The notes under the pieces: model-generated
Seen by the model: the letters and a program-made list of their open reading frames with translations, nothing else
Told to the model about the DNA's origin: nothing
Databases searched by the model: none
Position numbers and translations under genes: made by a program
Shown here: positions 38,327-47,862 of the stretch, piece by piece
How the letters are laid out: the number at the start of each line of letters is the position of its first letter
Numbering within the stretch: position 1 is the stretch's first letter
Assembly (NCBI GenBank): GCA_902826055.1
Contig: CADEDJ010000002.1
Coordinates: 1 to 60,550 of the forward strand
DNA: 60,550 nucleotides
Source of the DNA: an uncultured Nitrosomonas sp.
GTDB lineage: Bacteria > Pseudomonadota > Gammaproteobacteria > Burkholderiales > Nitrosomonadaceae
Reading direction: 5' to 3'

Positions 38327-40872
38327 ATTTGATCGCATTATATCGCTGGTTACTGCTAGGCGAATGGCGTGCGCATTGGGTGCAAGTCATGGTGGCACTG
38401 ATTGCGATTGCCGTCGGCGTGGCCATGGCATTTTCCATTCACTTAATCAATACGGCCGCTTTCAATGAGTTTTCTGCGGCCAGTAAAAGCCTTTCCGGAC
38501 AATCGGATTTACAGGTGCATAGCCGTAAGGCGCTTTTCGATGAGGCCCTATACCCGCTGCTGGCCAACCATGACGGTGTTGCACTGGCCAATCCGGTGCT
38601 GGAGCTGGATATCGCTGTTTCAGGCAAATTGCAAAATCGCAACGATCATAAACTTAAAATTATCGGTATCGATACATTCCGTGCCATGCAGATTGCGCCT
38701 GACTTGCTGGGACTGCCTGAAGAAGGGAAAACGTTGGATCGCTTTGCCAACGATACTATTTTTTTATCGCCGGCGGCAATGAAATGGCTGCAAGTCAAGC
38801 AAGATGATTGGTTGCAATTGCACGCCGGATTGGAAACTATCACGCTACGCGTTGCCGGCGGTTTGGTGCGGGCAAGGGCAGGGCAGCGTATTGCGGTAAT
38901 GGATATCGGTGCGGCGCAGTGGCGCTTTCAACAGTTGGGCGTGTTGTCGCGGATTGAATTGAAATTACAGGATGGCGTCAACCATGCGGCATTTAAAGCC
39001 AGATTAGCGAAAGAACTGGGTGAATTGTATGTAGTTACCGAGCAATTGGATCAGGAGAAGCGTATTGCCAACATGTCCCGTGCTTACCGCGTGAATCTCA
39101 ATATGCTGGCATTGGTGGCATTGTTTACCGGCGCTTTTTTGGTGTTCTCCACGCAAGCTTTGTCCGTCATTCGACGGCGGCAGCAGTTTGCATTGCTGCG
39201 TGTACTGGGTGTGACGCGGCAGCAATTGCTGCGGCAAGTGGCTGTGGAAGGAATGATTCTGGGGATATTGGGCTCTCTGTCAGGGTTAGTCTTAGGATAT
39301 ACCGTTGCAGAATTAGCTATCCAGTTTCTAGGCGGAGATTTGGGCAGTAATTTTTTTCCTGGCGTGAAACCGAGCATTCATTTTGATTTATTGACTGCTT
39401 TACTATTCATGGGTATTGGCATTGTGGTGACTTTAATGGGCAGCATCATACCGGCGCTGGAAGCCGCTCGTGCCAAGCCTGCATCGGCATTACGCTCGGG
39501 CAGCGAAGATACGGCCATGGCGAAATTATCGGCGCCTTGGTTCGCTATCGCTTGCTTGGTGATTGCGTTATTGTTTACGCAATTGCCACCGGTTTTTGAG
39601 TTGCCGGTTTTCGGTTATCTGGCCATTTCATTGCTGTTGATTGGCGGCATTGCACTGATGCCGCATTTTACCGCTTGGTTTTTCTCGGTTTTACTGGTAC
39701 GCATGCCGAAAAAGCATAGCAATGCCGTATTGACACTAGCATTGGCGCGGCTTGCCAATGCGCCGAATCAGGCATCGATCGCGCTGGGTGGTATTCTCGC
39801 GAGCTTTAGCCTAATGGTGGCAATGGCAATTATGGTAACCAGCTTTCGCATTTCCATCGACAACTGGCTTGGACAGGTTTTGCCGGCGGATTTATACGTG
39901 CGTATTGTGACCAGTGGAGATCAAGGCGGATTTGAGCCTGATGCACAACAAGTCATTACTGCGCTGTCCGGTTTTACCCGCATTGATTTCTTTCGTACGC
40001 AGCAATTGTTATGGGATCCCAATCGTCCTGAAATTACTTTATTTTCCCGTCCGGTAGATCGCGCGGATCCGCGTAATACATTGCCTATGACCGATGATAT
40101 GCTGGCGCCCGGATCAATACCGGATGATGTTATGCCGGTATGGATTTCCGAAGCGATCGTGGATTTGTATGGCTATCGCGTGGGCGACAAAATAACATTG
40201 CCAATTGCGGCAACAGCCAGTGAATTTTTAGTGGCCGGCGTGTGGCGGGATTATGGCCGCCAATTTGGCGCGATTCAGATGCTATTGTCGGATTATCAAA
40301 AATTGACCGGAGATTTGCGTATCAATACCGCTGCCATGTGGCTCGAAGATGGGGTAACGGCGGACAAGTCAATTGATGTACTGCGGCAATTACCGTTTGG
40401 TTCGGCTCTGGAGATTTCACGGGCTAGCGATTTGCGGGCATTGAGTCTGGAAATTTTTGACCGTAGTTTTGCAGTGACGTATTTACTGGAAATAATTGCT
40501 GTTGTGATTGGCTTGCTTGGTGTGGCTGCGAGTTTCTCAGCGCAAACGCTCGCGCGGGTGAAAGAATTCGGTATGTTACGGCACATTGGCGTTTTACGCC
40601 GGCAGATTCTAGCTTTGTTGGCAGCGGAAGGCGGTTTCTTGACCTCACTTGGAATTTTATTGGGTTTTGTTTTAGGTTGGGGAATCAGCTTGATTTTGGT
40701 GTTTATTGTCAACCCGCAGTCTTTTCACTGGACAATGCAATTGCATTTGCCATGGCGTTGGTTGATCGTAATCGCTGTTACTTTATTAATTTCAGCAGCG
40801 CTGACAGCTTTATTATCGGGACGCAGTGCGGTTTCCACTCAGGTTATACGTGCGGTACGGGAGGATTGGTAA
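38323..40872 (+). CDS. FtsX-family ABC permease (fused duplicated domains)
   Basis: An 849-residue integral membrane protein of the FtsX/LolE type. It appears to hold two FtsX domains, one around residues 255-370 (ALVALFTGAFLVFSTQAL, LRVLGVTRQQLLRQVAVEGMILG) and one near the C-terminus around residues 725-840 (GVAASFSAQTLARVKEFGMLRHIGVLRRQILALLAAEGG). A large periplasmic domain follows the first helix. It overlaps the ATPase gene by 4 bases and the AttH-like gene by 1 base (TAATG), so all three are translationally coupled. The substrate is unknown; lipids or lipoproteins are likely. Confidence 0.88.
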   Translation: MNLIALYRWLLLGEWRAHWVQVMVALIAIAVGVAMAFSIHLINTAAFNEFSAASKSLSGQSDLQVHSRKALFDEALYPLLANHDGVALANPVLELDIAVSGKLQNRNDHKLKIIGIDTFRAMQIAPDLLGLPEEGKTLDRFANDTIFLSPAAMKWLQVKQDDWLQLHAGLETITLRVAGGLVRARAGQRIAVMDIGAAQWRFQQLGVLSRIELKLQDGVNHAAFKARLAKELGELYVVTEQLDQEKRIANMSRAYRVNLNMLALVALFTGAFLVFSTQALSVIRRRQQFALLRVLGVTRQQLLRQVAVEGMILGILGSLSGLVLGYTVAELAIQFLGGDLGSNFFPGVKPSIHFDLLTALLFMGIGIVVTLMGSIIPALEAARAKPASALRSGSEDTAMAKLSAPWFAIACLVIALLFTQLPPVFELPVFGYLAISLLLIGGIALMPHFTAWFFSVLLVRMPKKHSNAVLTLALARLANAPNQASIALGGILASFSLMVAMAIMVTSFRISIDNWLGQVLPADLYVRIVTSGDQGGFEPDAQQVITALSGFTRIDFFRTQQLLWDPNRPEITLFSRPVDRADPRNTLPMTDDMLAPGSIPDDVMPVWISEAIVDLYGYRVGDKITLPIAATASEFLVAGVWRDYGRQFGAIQMLLSDYQKLTGDLRINTAAMWLEDGVTADKSIDVLRQLPFGSALEISRASDLRALSLEIFDRSFAVTYLLEIIAVVIGLLGVAASFSAQTLARVKEFGMLRHIGVLRRQILALLAAEGGFLTSLGILLGFVLGWGISLILVFIVNPQSFHWTMQLHLPWRWLIVIAVTLLISAALTALLSGRSAVSTQVIRAVREDW

Positions 40873-41966
40873 TGACGTGGAACAAACATGGCAGTAGAGT
40901 TATTGCTTTTGTAATGCTGTTTCTCAGCATGCTTGGAATTGAAGCTATGGCTGAATCAGCACGATTGCAACCGGTCACGCCTGATTACAAGTTGTCTTTT
41001 CCCTTAGATTATGGTGCGCACGATGATTTTCGCATTGAATGGTGGTATATCACCGGTTGGCTGGAAACGGAAGATAAAAAGCCAATAGGCTTTCAGGTAA
41101 CTTTTTTTCGCTATGCAACGGATCAGAATCACGATAATCCCAGCCGGTTTGCGGCGAAATATTTGATTATCGCGCACCTGGCATTATCAGATCCAGCCGT
41201 GGGTAAGTTAATGCATGCCGAAAAATCAGCACGAGAGGGTTTTGGTCTCGCTTATGCCAAACCAGGTAATACCGAGGTGAAGCTGGATGATTGGACGCTG
41301 GTTCGTGAAGAAAATGGCCGCTATCAAGTTGACATGCAAGCCGATGATTTTGGCTTGCAATTATCATTTACGCCAACACAAACGGTAATGTTGCAAGATC
41401 AAGATGGTTTTTCCCGAAAAGGACCCAAACCGGAACAGGCGAGTTATTATTACAGTGAGCCGCAGTTAAGCGTCAGTGGCAAGGTTTTTCGCCATAATAA
41501 ACCTGTGGTAGTCAGTGGCCGCGCCTGGCTTGATCATGAATGGTCGACTGCCTATTTGGATTCGGATGCTGATGGTTGGGATTGGGTGGGCGCCAATTTA
41601 AATGATGGTTCAGCACTGATGGCTTTTCAGATACGCAGAAAAAACGGTGCAAAAGTATGGAGTTATGCTGCGCTTCGGGATGCTTCCGGTAATATGACAT
41701 TGTTCAAACCAGAACAAGTGGAATTCACACCGTTACGTACTTGGCAATCACCACACACTGGTGCGGCTTATCCAGTGGCAATGCAAATCCGCACCGGTGA
41801 TATCGAATGGGTACTTACACCGTTGTTCGATGATCAAGAACTAGATTCACGGCAATCAACTGCAGCGGTATATTGGGAAGGTGCAGTGAAGCTTACAAAA
41901 GACAATGTGCCTGCTGGGCACGGTTATCTAGAATTAACGGGTTATGTCAGACCGTTGGCGCTATAA
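40872..41966 (+). CDS. AttH/CrtC-like lipocalin-family exported protein
   Basis: Exported protein of the CrtC (carotenoid 1,2-hydratase)/AttH lipocalin-like family. The frame is open upstream inside the permease gene, but ATG 40872 overlaps that stop (TAATG) and begins a signal peptide (residues 1-29, IAFVMLFLSMLGIEAMA). Family motifs are DDFRIEWWYITGWL, GFQVTFFRYAT, RAWLDHEWST and GWDWVGANLNDGSALMAFQIR. About 364 residues. Because it follows an ATPase and FtsX permease, the att-type transport component reading is preferred; a hydratase role has no support from context. Confidence 0.87.
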   Translation: MTWNKHGSRVIAFVMLFLSMLGIEAMAESARLQPVTPDYKLSFPLDYGAHDDFRIEWWYITGWLETEDKKPIGFQVTFFRYATDQNHDNPSRFAAKYLIIAHLALSDPAVGKLMHAEKSAREGFGLAYAKPGNTEVKLDDWTLVREENGRYQVDMQADDFGLQLSFTPTQTVMLQDQDGFSRKGPKPEQASYYYSEPQLSVSGKVFRHNKPVVVSGRAWLDHEWSTAYLDSDADGWDWVGANLNDGSALMAFQIRRKNGAKVWSYAALRDASGNMTLFKPEQVEFTPLRTWQSPHTGAAYPVAMQIRTGDIEWVLTPLFDDQELDSRQSTAAVYWEGAVKLTKDNVPAGHGYLELTGYVRPLAL

Positions 41967-42288
41967 GCAGAAAAATAGTTGAGGTGGTGACGTGAGTTAT
42001 TCGACAAAATTTTATTCCATTAAGTAGTTTAATGTTAAATGTAGGGTATACTGAATTCCAATACTTTCATTGTTGATAAATGTGAGTTAGAATTCAAAAG
42101 CTGAATAATTAGAGCAATATCTAATTGTTGAAAATTCTAAAATGAAGTACTCAAATTCTTTAATTAAAAAGAAAAAGAGGGAATTTCACAATTGCAAATG
42201 CTGTAGTTGTGAGCGTAGGGGAGCCGATATTATTGGCTTTTAATTAAGCAGGTGTTAGTTAAAATTTCTTTAAATAAGGAGATACAAT
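41967..42288. other. Leader region of the 35-residue membrane protein
   Basis: This 322-base gap is AT-rich with no open frame of note. It contains an inverted pair TCACAA (42186-42191) and TTGTGA (42207-42212) separated by 15 bases, and a short stem with AGCC (42222) and GGCT followed by TTTT. Either might be regulatory for the downstream small gene; I cannot assign a promoter firmly. Confidence 0.35.
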
Positions 42289-42396
42289 ATGGCCGAAATT
42301 AATAGAAGAGAAACAGATGCACAAGTTCTGAGATTGTTCTTCATTTCAACAGCAGTATTTATTGTTATTGGAGCAATTGTATACGGCGTATTCTAG
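42289..42396 (+). CDS. 35-residue single-helix membrane protein, unknown
   Basis: A very short gene with strong support. The ribosome site AAGGAGA lies 7 bases before ATG, there are 35 codons and a stop, and a perfect 17-bp hairpin terminator lies 65 bases beyond. The peptide has a charged N-terminus (MAEINRRETDAQ) and one membrane helix (residues about 14-34, VLRLFFISTAVFIVIGAIVYGVF) with an N-in orientation by the positive-inside rule. I do not recognise the family. Its form recalls small supernumerary subunits of respiratory or monooxygenase complexes (such as CydX-like or CcoQ-like), but that is inference. Confidence 0.75.
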   Translation: MAEINRRETDAQVLRLFFISTAVFIVIGAIVYGVF

Positions 42397-42460
42397 ACTG
42401 ATTACAAAATGTCCAAAGTATTTATCCGGACATAACAGCAGTCAACGCAAGGAACTATAA

Positions 42461-42499
42461 ATGCCCATTTAACGGATTTACCGTTAAATGGGCATTTAT
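42461..42499 (+). terminator. Strong hairpin terminator
   Basis: Perfect 17-bp stem: left arm AAATGCCCATTTAACGG (42461-42477), loop ATTTA, right arm CCGTTAAATGGGCATTT (42483-42499), followed by the T-rich ATTTC. It ends the 35-residue protein transcript and separates it from the convergent protoglobin gene. Confidence 0.85.
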
Positions 42500-42568
42500 T
42501 TCATATTAAGTAAAAATTTGCCTAAAAATTACTTTCGTATTTTTGTTGGCAAGAAATATTAAGAGTTC

Positions 42569-43159
42569 TTAGAATTCACCGGCTTTAATATAAGGTTGCG
42601 ACCACAGAATGACCTGCATCAATACAGACTTGCGCCACGCGTCTTGCATACGATCAACATCATCGCGAGAATGTCCACCTTTTTCTAAGAAAGGGCGAAG
42701 CGTTGTCGTGATAGGAATAAGTAATGCAAAAATATAGTGTATGTGAATGATTGGTACTGATTTTACGTTATCAGTACTATTTTTCTTGGAGCTATGGTGG
42801 CGTAATCCGATTTCATATTGATAGTTAAGCCAATTTTGGTCATATTCAGCCTTGGCGGTATCAAGAATCCATTGTCCAAAACGTTTACGCACTGCTCCCA
42901 GATAATCCATGTTGGGTTGCCCGTCTGCTGCATTAGTAAAATAGTGCAACAGGAAAGGTGTCGAACCTACAAAACCATACCATACATCCAGAATTTGCTC
43001 AGTTTGATCTTTGAGTATGTCATGCGACATTTTCAAGTAGCGCACGTCATCGTCGCTAAAAAGAGCAGCTTGCTTGAGCTTGGCAAAATCGTCCATTGAT
43101 ACTGGAGATTTTTGCAGTGAAGCACTGCCATAGGTATAGCCAGGTATATCTGTCGTCAT
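42569..43159 (-). CDS. Protoglobin
   Basis: Single-domain haem protein of the protoglobin/globin-coupled-sensor family, 196 residues, binding O2, NO or CO. The B-helix pair W60-Y61 (LDVWYGFVG) and the proximal histidine (H121 in YEIGLRHH) align with the positions known in archaeal protoglobin. The C-terminal KSVLMQVILWSQPYIK is typical. No output domain is attached, so this is a stand-alone globin. ATG with AAAGGAAA site. The upstream 650-base gap is rich in TGCAT words. In an ammonia oxidiser a role in NO handling or redox chemistry is likely but unproven. Confidence 0.92.
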   Translation of the reverse strand: MTTDIPGYTYGSASLQKSPVSMDDFAKLKQAALFSDDDVRYLKMSHDILKDQTEQILDVWYGFVGSTPFLLHYFTNAADGQPNMDYLGAVRKRFGQWILDTAKAEYDQNWLNYQYEIGLRHHSSKKNSTDNVKSVPIIHIHYIFALLIPITTTLRPFLEKGGHSRDDVDRMQDAWRKSVLMQVILWSQPYIKAGEF

Positions 43160-43811
43160 AAAATTTCCTTTTATTAGATGTTAATCACCATAGGTAACCA
43201 TGCAGTTACGCTATGCATTTAAAATCATGCAGTCATGCAATGAATTTTCTCCGCAAATTATATAGAAAAATGAATCAATTGAATATTTAAGCAGTGCTAA
43301 AGTAATGAATTTTACAGAATTGATAATTCCAGATTCTTGCATGATAAGAAGCAGATTTAATTGCATGAAATGATGCAACCTCTTTTTAAATCAATCTATT
43401 GAAGAAACTGTCATGAAATTCTCAAAATTTGATGTCTCCCGTTGTTTTCGCGAAGGGATGTTGCTAGACCAGCTATCATGATTGATTCACTGAAAATTGA
43501 CTGAAATAGCGATAGCACAGCACATGCACCCTTGCATACGACCAGAAAAAGTTACCTAAATTGTATACCGACCAGTTGTTTCTTCAGCGATTACAGGAAA
43601 ACTATGTCTTTTTAGCAAATTAAACGGATGTGATGATCATTTTCCTGTTACAAAGTTATAAACTTGCTGAATGTGTGTCTTCTTGTTGGAGTTAGTTCGT
43701 CATTTCCCAATTAGGTAGGCAAGTTAACGTAAGCTGTGAAGTGGCAGTGATAGCAATTTTTACTTATCTCTCTTTATTGAGCGATTTATTGTAGATCGGA
43801 TAAAAGTTTTA
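43160..43811. other. Long intergenic region upstream of protoglobin and ynfA
   Basis: 652 bases between divergent genes without a credible open frame. Seven copies of TGCAT/ATGCA lie between 43200 and 43377 (at 43200, 43213, 43227, 43235, 43338, 43362 and 43373), nearer to the protoglobin start. The half closer to ynfA shows nothing I can name. Confidence 0.5.
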
Positions 43812-44153
43812 ATGGAAATTATAAAAACACTGGGTTTATTTATTATTACGGCATTGGCTGAAATAATAGGCTGCTATTTGCCCTATCTCTGTATAAAAGA
43901 AGGGAAATCCTTGTGGTTACTTTTCCCCGCTGCAATCAGTTTAGTCATTTTCGTTTGGTTACTGACCCTTCATCCGCAGGCTGCTGGCCGAGTATATGCT
44001 GCTTATGGGGGTATTTATATTTGTGTTGCTTTAACGTGGTTGTGGGTGGTAGATGCGATTCGGCCAACGTTCACGGATTGGGTTGGCGTTATGATTTGCT
44101 TAATTGGGGTGATTGTAATTATGTTTGGCAGAGAGTTTATTAGTTCTACATGA
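43812..44153 (+). CDS. ynfA: UPF0060 (YnfA) small membrane protein
   Basis: Four-helix inner-membrane protein of the UPF0060/YnfA family, related to small multidrug resistance transporters. Family blocks [15 protein letters not shown] (helix 1, with the conserved Glu), [19 protein letters not shown] and [18 protein letters not shown] are present. 113 residues, ATG start, monocistronic and convergent with the HDOD gene. The substrate of family members is not settled; efflux of cationic compounds has been proposed. Confidence 0.93.
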   Translation: MEIIKTLGLFIITALAEIIGCYLPYLCIKEGKSLWLLFPAAISLVIFVWLLTLHPQAAGRVYAAYGGIYICVALTWLWVVDAIRPTFTDWVGVMICLIGVIVIMFGREFISST

Positions 44154-44181
44154 GGTCCACGCCAATTTTGCTAAAATTTCT

Positions 44182-45030
44182 TCATGTTTGTTTTTTTGCA
44201 TTTTCCGATTGATTCTCAGCACCCACGATAGTCATAACGTCACAAGCCTGTAAATGCAATAGCTGAGCTATTTCTTCATAATCATCAGGTAATGCAGCAT
44301 CGTCCCATCCATTGGCCGAATGCCTAGCTAGATTTACTGCAAGGGTAACGTTGCGGACTCGTTGCAATTTTGAATTATTGTCATCCATGAGGGTAATGAG
44401 TAACTCGGGCAATCGCCACTTGATAGCAAGCTCATGCTGTAATTGTAACAATGAGAAACCAAAAACTGTTTCTTGTGCAGCTATGCTTCGCAATGTTTTG
44501 TCTTGTTTTTGTAAGTGTCTAGTTTTTAGCATATCACTGGGGGCAAAACACCACATGAGCATTTCAGCAATATCGTGTAGTAGCGCAGCGATTCGAATCT
44601 CTTCAAAATGTAGATCATGGAGTCGAACGGCCCAGTCAAATGCGTAAGAAGATGCAATGTTGGCGCGATGAGCGGTTTTTAACAAGTAAACAAGCGCACC
44701 CATATTGTCGCGGCCTAGAATTTCTTCGACCAACGGTCTTGCAGATACTTTATTTAATGTGGTTTCAAGTCCAAGTATCATGATCATTTGCTCGACTTCC
44801 ACGACATCGTGTTCTTGACTGCGATGTTTATGTGCTTGCAAATAACGTAGCAGTTTGACGGTCATAAAAGGATCATATTTCACAACATGAGCTAAGCTAC
44901 GGGCATTTAAATGTTGTTCATCATGCTCGAGAGCCGCCACATTTCGTGCAGTTTGTCTCAGAACAGGAATTTCCGCTGCGGAAAGAAAGCTTATCCATTC
45001 TGATAATTTTTTTTGTTTTTGTTCTGGCAT
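44182..45030 (-). CDS. HDOD domain signalling protein
   Basis: A 282-residue stand-alone HDOD protein, a domain related to HD phosphohydrolases and used in bacterial signalling. The N-terminal half has LAHVVKYDPFMTVKLLRYLQ typical of HDOD, and the central IAALLHDIAEMLMW retains an HD dipeptide. No receiver or GGDEF domain is attached. The last 12 residues are polar. It lies downstream of trpC on the same strand but separated by 143 bases, so it is likely an independent unit. Confidence 0.85.
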   Translation of the reverse strand: MPEQKQKKLSEWISFLSAAEIPVLRQTARNVAALEHDEQHLNARSLAHVVKYDPFMTVKLLRYLQAHKHRSQEHDVVEVEQMIMILGLETTLNKVSARPLVEEILGRDNMGALVYLLKTAHRANIASSYAFDWAVRLHDLHFEEIRIAALLHDIAEMLMWCFAPSDMLKTRHLQKQDKTLRSIAAQETVFGFSLLQLQHELAIKWRLPELLITLMDDNNSKLQRVRNVTLAVNLARHSANGWDDAALPDDYEEIAQLLHLQACDVMTIVGAENQSENAKKQT

Positions 45031-45173
45031 GTTGCCCCCTGCCTTTGATTATAGAATGAATTTCAACGACATTCCTAGATAAATATTTAGGAAACAACGA
45101 GCTATCTATTGTTTTGACTTGGTTGCCTAGCAGCGGGTGCAAGGTCAGTGTCAAGAATTATTTGCCCATAATG

Positions 45174-46022
45174 TCAGGAAAATAATCGCTGCAGTTCCAA
45201 ACCAGGATCTTTAGCCCGCATGAATGCTTCACCGACAAGAAATGCATTGACATGCTTGCTCTGCATCAAAGCAACATCTGCAGGGGTATGAATGCCGCTT
45301 TCTGTAACTATAATTTTTTGGGATGGAATGCGGTTCAATAGTTCAAGAGTTGTTTCTAACGAAGTTTCAAATGTGCGTAGGTTGCGATTGTTTATGCCTA
45401 CTAATGGCGTAATGAGTTGGATTGCCATTTCCAACTCCATTGCATTATGAACTTCTACCAGAACTGACATGCCGAGTGAATGGGCAAGTTGTTCAAGCTC
45501 TAGCATGTGTGCGAGTGATTTGTTCAACGAGTTACTGTGCTCTAATAAAAAGCTACTTACTATCAATAAAACACAATCGGCATTCATGGCGCGAGCTTCG
45601 GCGATTTGGTACTCCTCAATTATAAAATCTTTGCGTAAAACGGGGAGTAGGCATGCTGTGCGCGCTTCTTGCAAATACTCGGGACTGCCCATAAAAAATT
45701 GTTTATCTGTCAGAACCGATAAACAGGCTGCACCATGTTGAGCATAAGTTTTAGCTATTTCTGCAGGCGAAAATTCCAGTGATTGTGTGTCTGTTTCAGA
45801 GGATCGCCCACGCAATCTACCTTTACTTGGACTTGCTTGTTTGATTTCAGCAATAACCGCTGGCTTTCCGTCATTGATTTTATTACGAATTGCTGCAACA
45901 AAATCCCGCGATGGTGATGCTGAATGTGCATCGTGCAGTAACGAAGAGTAGGGTTTTAATGCCTTAGCACAAGAAACTTCTTGTTTCTTAACGGTGAGAA
46001 TTTTTTCTAGAATATCTGACAT
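45174..46022 (-). CDS. trpC: Indole-3-glycerol phosphate synthase
   Basis: TIM-barrel enzyme of tryptophan synthesis that closes the indole ring. Signatures are [14 protein letters not shown] (catalytic Glu/Lys), [38 protein letters not shown] and [17 protein letters not shown] with ESGI near the end. 282 residues, not fused to trpF. trpD lies 3 bases upstream in the same direction, so the two are co-translated. Confidence 0.97.
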   Translation of the reverse strand: MSDILEKILTVKKQEVSCAKALKPYSSLLHDAHSASPSRDFVAAIRNKINDGKPAVIAEIKQASPSKGRLRGRSSETDTQSLEFSPAEIAKTYAQHGAACLSVLTDKQFFMGSPEYLQEARTACLLPVLRKDFIIEEYQIAEARAMNADCVLLIVSSFLLEHSNSLNKSLAHMLELEQLAHSLGMSVLVEVHNAMELEMAIQLITPLVGINNRNLRTFETSLETTLELLNRIPSQKIIVTESGIHTPADVALMQSKHVNAFLVGEAFMRAKDPGLELQRLFS

Positions 46023-46025
46023 TTT

Positions 46026-47057
46026 TTATTGTTCATTAGAATTTCTTTGAGTAAATTCCGCCAATTCATAAAGTTTTTTCAGCGCAGCGCCACTTTCTAT
46101 CGTTTGATGCGCTGTTTTTATGCCCTGTGCGAGGGTTTCTTCAATGCCTGCTACATAGATTGCTGCACCGGCATTTAAAACAACAATATCACGAGCCGGT
46201 GAGGAAATATTTTTCAATGCAGAGAGCAGCATCGTTTTTGCATGTTCACTGTTGGAAACTTGAATGGTTTCAATTGGGGATGGTTGTATTCCAAAATCTT
46301 CTGGTTTGACAGTATAGGTTTCTACCTTACCATTTTTTAACTCACCAATATGTGTTTGACCAGTTATGGTAATTTCATCCAATCCATCTTCACCATGTAC
46401 GATCAATACGTGTTTACTGCCTAATTGTTGTAAAACATGTGCCAACGTTTTTACCAGCTCTTCATTAAATACTCCCAGTACTTGCCTTCTGGCATTAGCA
46501 GGATTAGTTAGCGGTCCTAAAATATTAAATAAAGTTTTGACACCCAATTCTCGTCGAACCGGAGCGGCATGTTTCATCGCGGCATGGTAATTGGGAGCAA
46601 ACATAAAACCTACGCCAATTTCTTGAATGCTTTGTGCTACTTGTTGGGGTGTTTGATTTAAATTAACACCAAGCGCTTCAAGTACATCAGCACTACCCGA
46701 TTTGCTTGAGACTGATCTGCCACCATGCTTGGCGACTCGAGCTCCCGCGGCTGCAGCAACAAATGCTGCGGCAGTGGAAATATTGAATGTGTGCGCGGAA
46801 TCTCCACCCGTGCCACAGGTATCAACCAAATGCGTGTCATCGGGAATAGCAACTTTGGTTGCCAGCTCACGCATGACCTTGGCCGCTGCTGCTATTTCTT
46901 CGATGGTTTCTTTTTTTACCCGTAGACCGGTGATAATTGCAGCGATGAGCACGGGCGAAATTTCCCCTTGCATGATTTGCCGCATTAAAGAAATCATTTC
47001 ATCCTGCGCGATTTCTTGATGAGCAATGATACGAGATAGAGCTTCTTTTGGGGTCAT
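46026..47057 (-). CDS. trpD: Anthranilate phosphoribosyltransferase
   Basis: Second step of tryptophan synthesis, joining anthranilate to PRPP. The signature [27 protein letters not shown] with [21 protein letters not shown] and the downstream [28 protein letters not shown] block (here APVRREL) identify it. 343 residues. It is in an order trpG-trpD-trpC, with 23 bases to trpG. trpE is not adjacent. Confidence 0.97.
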   Translation of the reverse strand: MTPKEALSRIIAHQEIAQDEMISLMRQIMQGEISPVLIAAIITGLRVKKETIEEIAAAAKVMRELATKVAIPDDTHLVDTCGTGGDSAHTFNISTAAAFVAAAAGARVAKHGGRSVSSKSGSADVLEALGVNLNQTPQQVAQSIQEIGVGFMFAPNYHAAMKHAAPVRRELGVKTLFNILGPLTNPANARRQVLGVFNEELVKTLAHVLQQLGSKHVLIVHGEDGLDEITITGQTHIGELKNGKVETYTVKPEDFGIQPSPIETIQVSNSEHAKTMLLSALKNISSPARDIVVLNAGAAIYVAGIEETLAQGIKTAHQTIESGAALKKLYELAEFTQRNSNEQ

Positions 47058-47080
47058 TAGGTTATTTATTCAACTTGTGA

Positions 47081-47644
47081 TTATCGGTTAAGAAAGTTTT
47101 CTAACATTTGGTGACCATATTCACTCAAAATGGACTCGGGGTGAAATTGAATGCCTTCAATTGCAAGTGTTTTATGGCGTAGCCCCATAATTTCACCATC
47201 TTCAGTCCATGCAGTAATTTCAAGGCAATCAGGTAATGTTGAACGCTCTACGACAAGCGAATGGTAACGGGTTGCGATAAAAGGGTTTGGCAAGTTATGG
47301 AAAATACCCGCACCATGATGAAAAATAGGCGATGTTTTGCCATGCATGAGTTGTTTCGCATGAATAATCCGCCCCCCGAATGCTTGACCAATACTCTGAT
47401 GGCCTAAGCAAACACCTAAAACTGGAATACTTTTGCTGAATTGATTAATAACAGCAAGTGATACGCCTGCTTCGTTGGGTGTACAGGGGCCGGGAGAAAT
47501 GACAATCCGTTCCGGATTGAGCTGTGAAATTGTGTCTACCGATATCTCATCATTTCGGTATACAACGACTTTTTCACCCAGTTCAGAAAAATATTGCACC
47601 AAGTTATAGGTGAAAGAGTCATAGTTATCGATCATTAGTAACAT
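47081..47644 (-). CDS. trpG: Anthranilate synthase glutamine amidotransferase component
   Basis: Glutaminase subunit supplying ammonia to TrpE (and possibly to PabB, since such proteins are often shared). The class I amidotransferase triad is visible: Cys in VLGVCLGHQ, and His/Glu in [11 protein letters not shown]. The N-terminus [19 protein letters not shown] is canonical. 187 residues. It starts the trpGDC run; divergent from rpsF across 262 bases. Confidence 0.96.
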   Translation of the reverse strand: MLLMIDNYDSFTYNLVQYFSELGEKVVVYRNDEISVDTISQLNPERIVISPGPCTPNEAGVSLAVINQFSKSIPVLGVCLGHQSIGQAFGGRIIHAKQLMHGKTSPIFHHGAGIFHNLPNPFIATRYHSLVVERSTLPDCLEITAWTEDGEIMGLRHKTLAIEGIQFHPESILSEYGHQMLENFLNR

Positions 47645-47814
47645 ATTTTTGTTAACGCTTTATTCGTGTATTCTGCCATTCAAATCCATTGAAGAGGATT
47701 TATTTAACCCAAATGAGCGAATCTCTTTATTGAGTTCAAAAAATGAGATTTTACCAGCTCAGTCGATGCGAGTGTTATCTTGACTAATCAGTGAGAGGTG
47801 TTTCTGTTAGCGAT

Positions 47815-47843
47815 TTGATATTGCTTTATTAATTCAGTAAAAT
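47815..47843 (+). promoter_or_regulatory. Sigma-70-type promoter of the rpsF operon
   Basis: TTGATA at 47815-47820 and TAAAAT at 47838-47843 with the ideal 17-base spacer, about 64 bases before rpsF. This leaves a leader of about 55 bases in the transcript. Confidence 0.7.
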
Positions 47844-47862
47844 ATACCGTTTTTTAAACCTT

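Noticed and set aside
40677..40871. N-terminal extension of the AttH-like protein into the permease gene
   Set aside because: The extension overlaps the permease C-terminus in another frame, whereas the ATG at 40872 begins a good signal peptide and gives a TAATG junction.
42186..42212. CRP-type site upstream of the 35-residue protein gene
   Set aside because: The repeat TCACAA-N15-TTGTGA has the half-sites in the opposite orientation and the wrong spacing for CRP or FNR.
43212..43232. NsrR binding site in the protoglobin upstream region
   Set aside because: The inverted TGCAT words are 8 bases apart instead of the 5 expected, so the match to the NsrR consensus is not sufficient.
43412..43480. 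Short ATG frame of 22 codons upstream of ynfA
   Set aside because: No ribosome site, no terminator and no recognisable sequence; expected by chance in AT-rich DNA.
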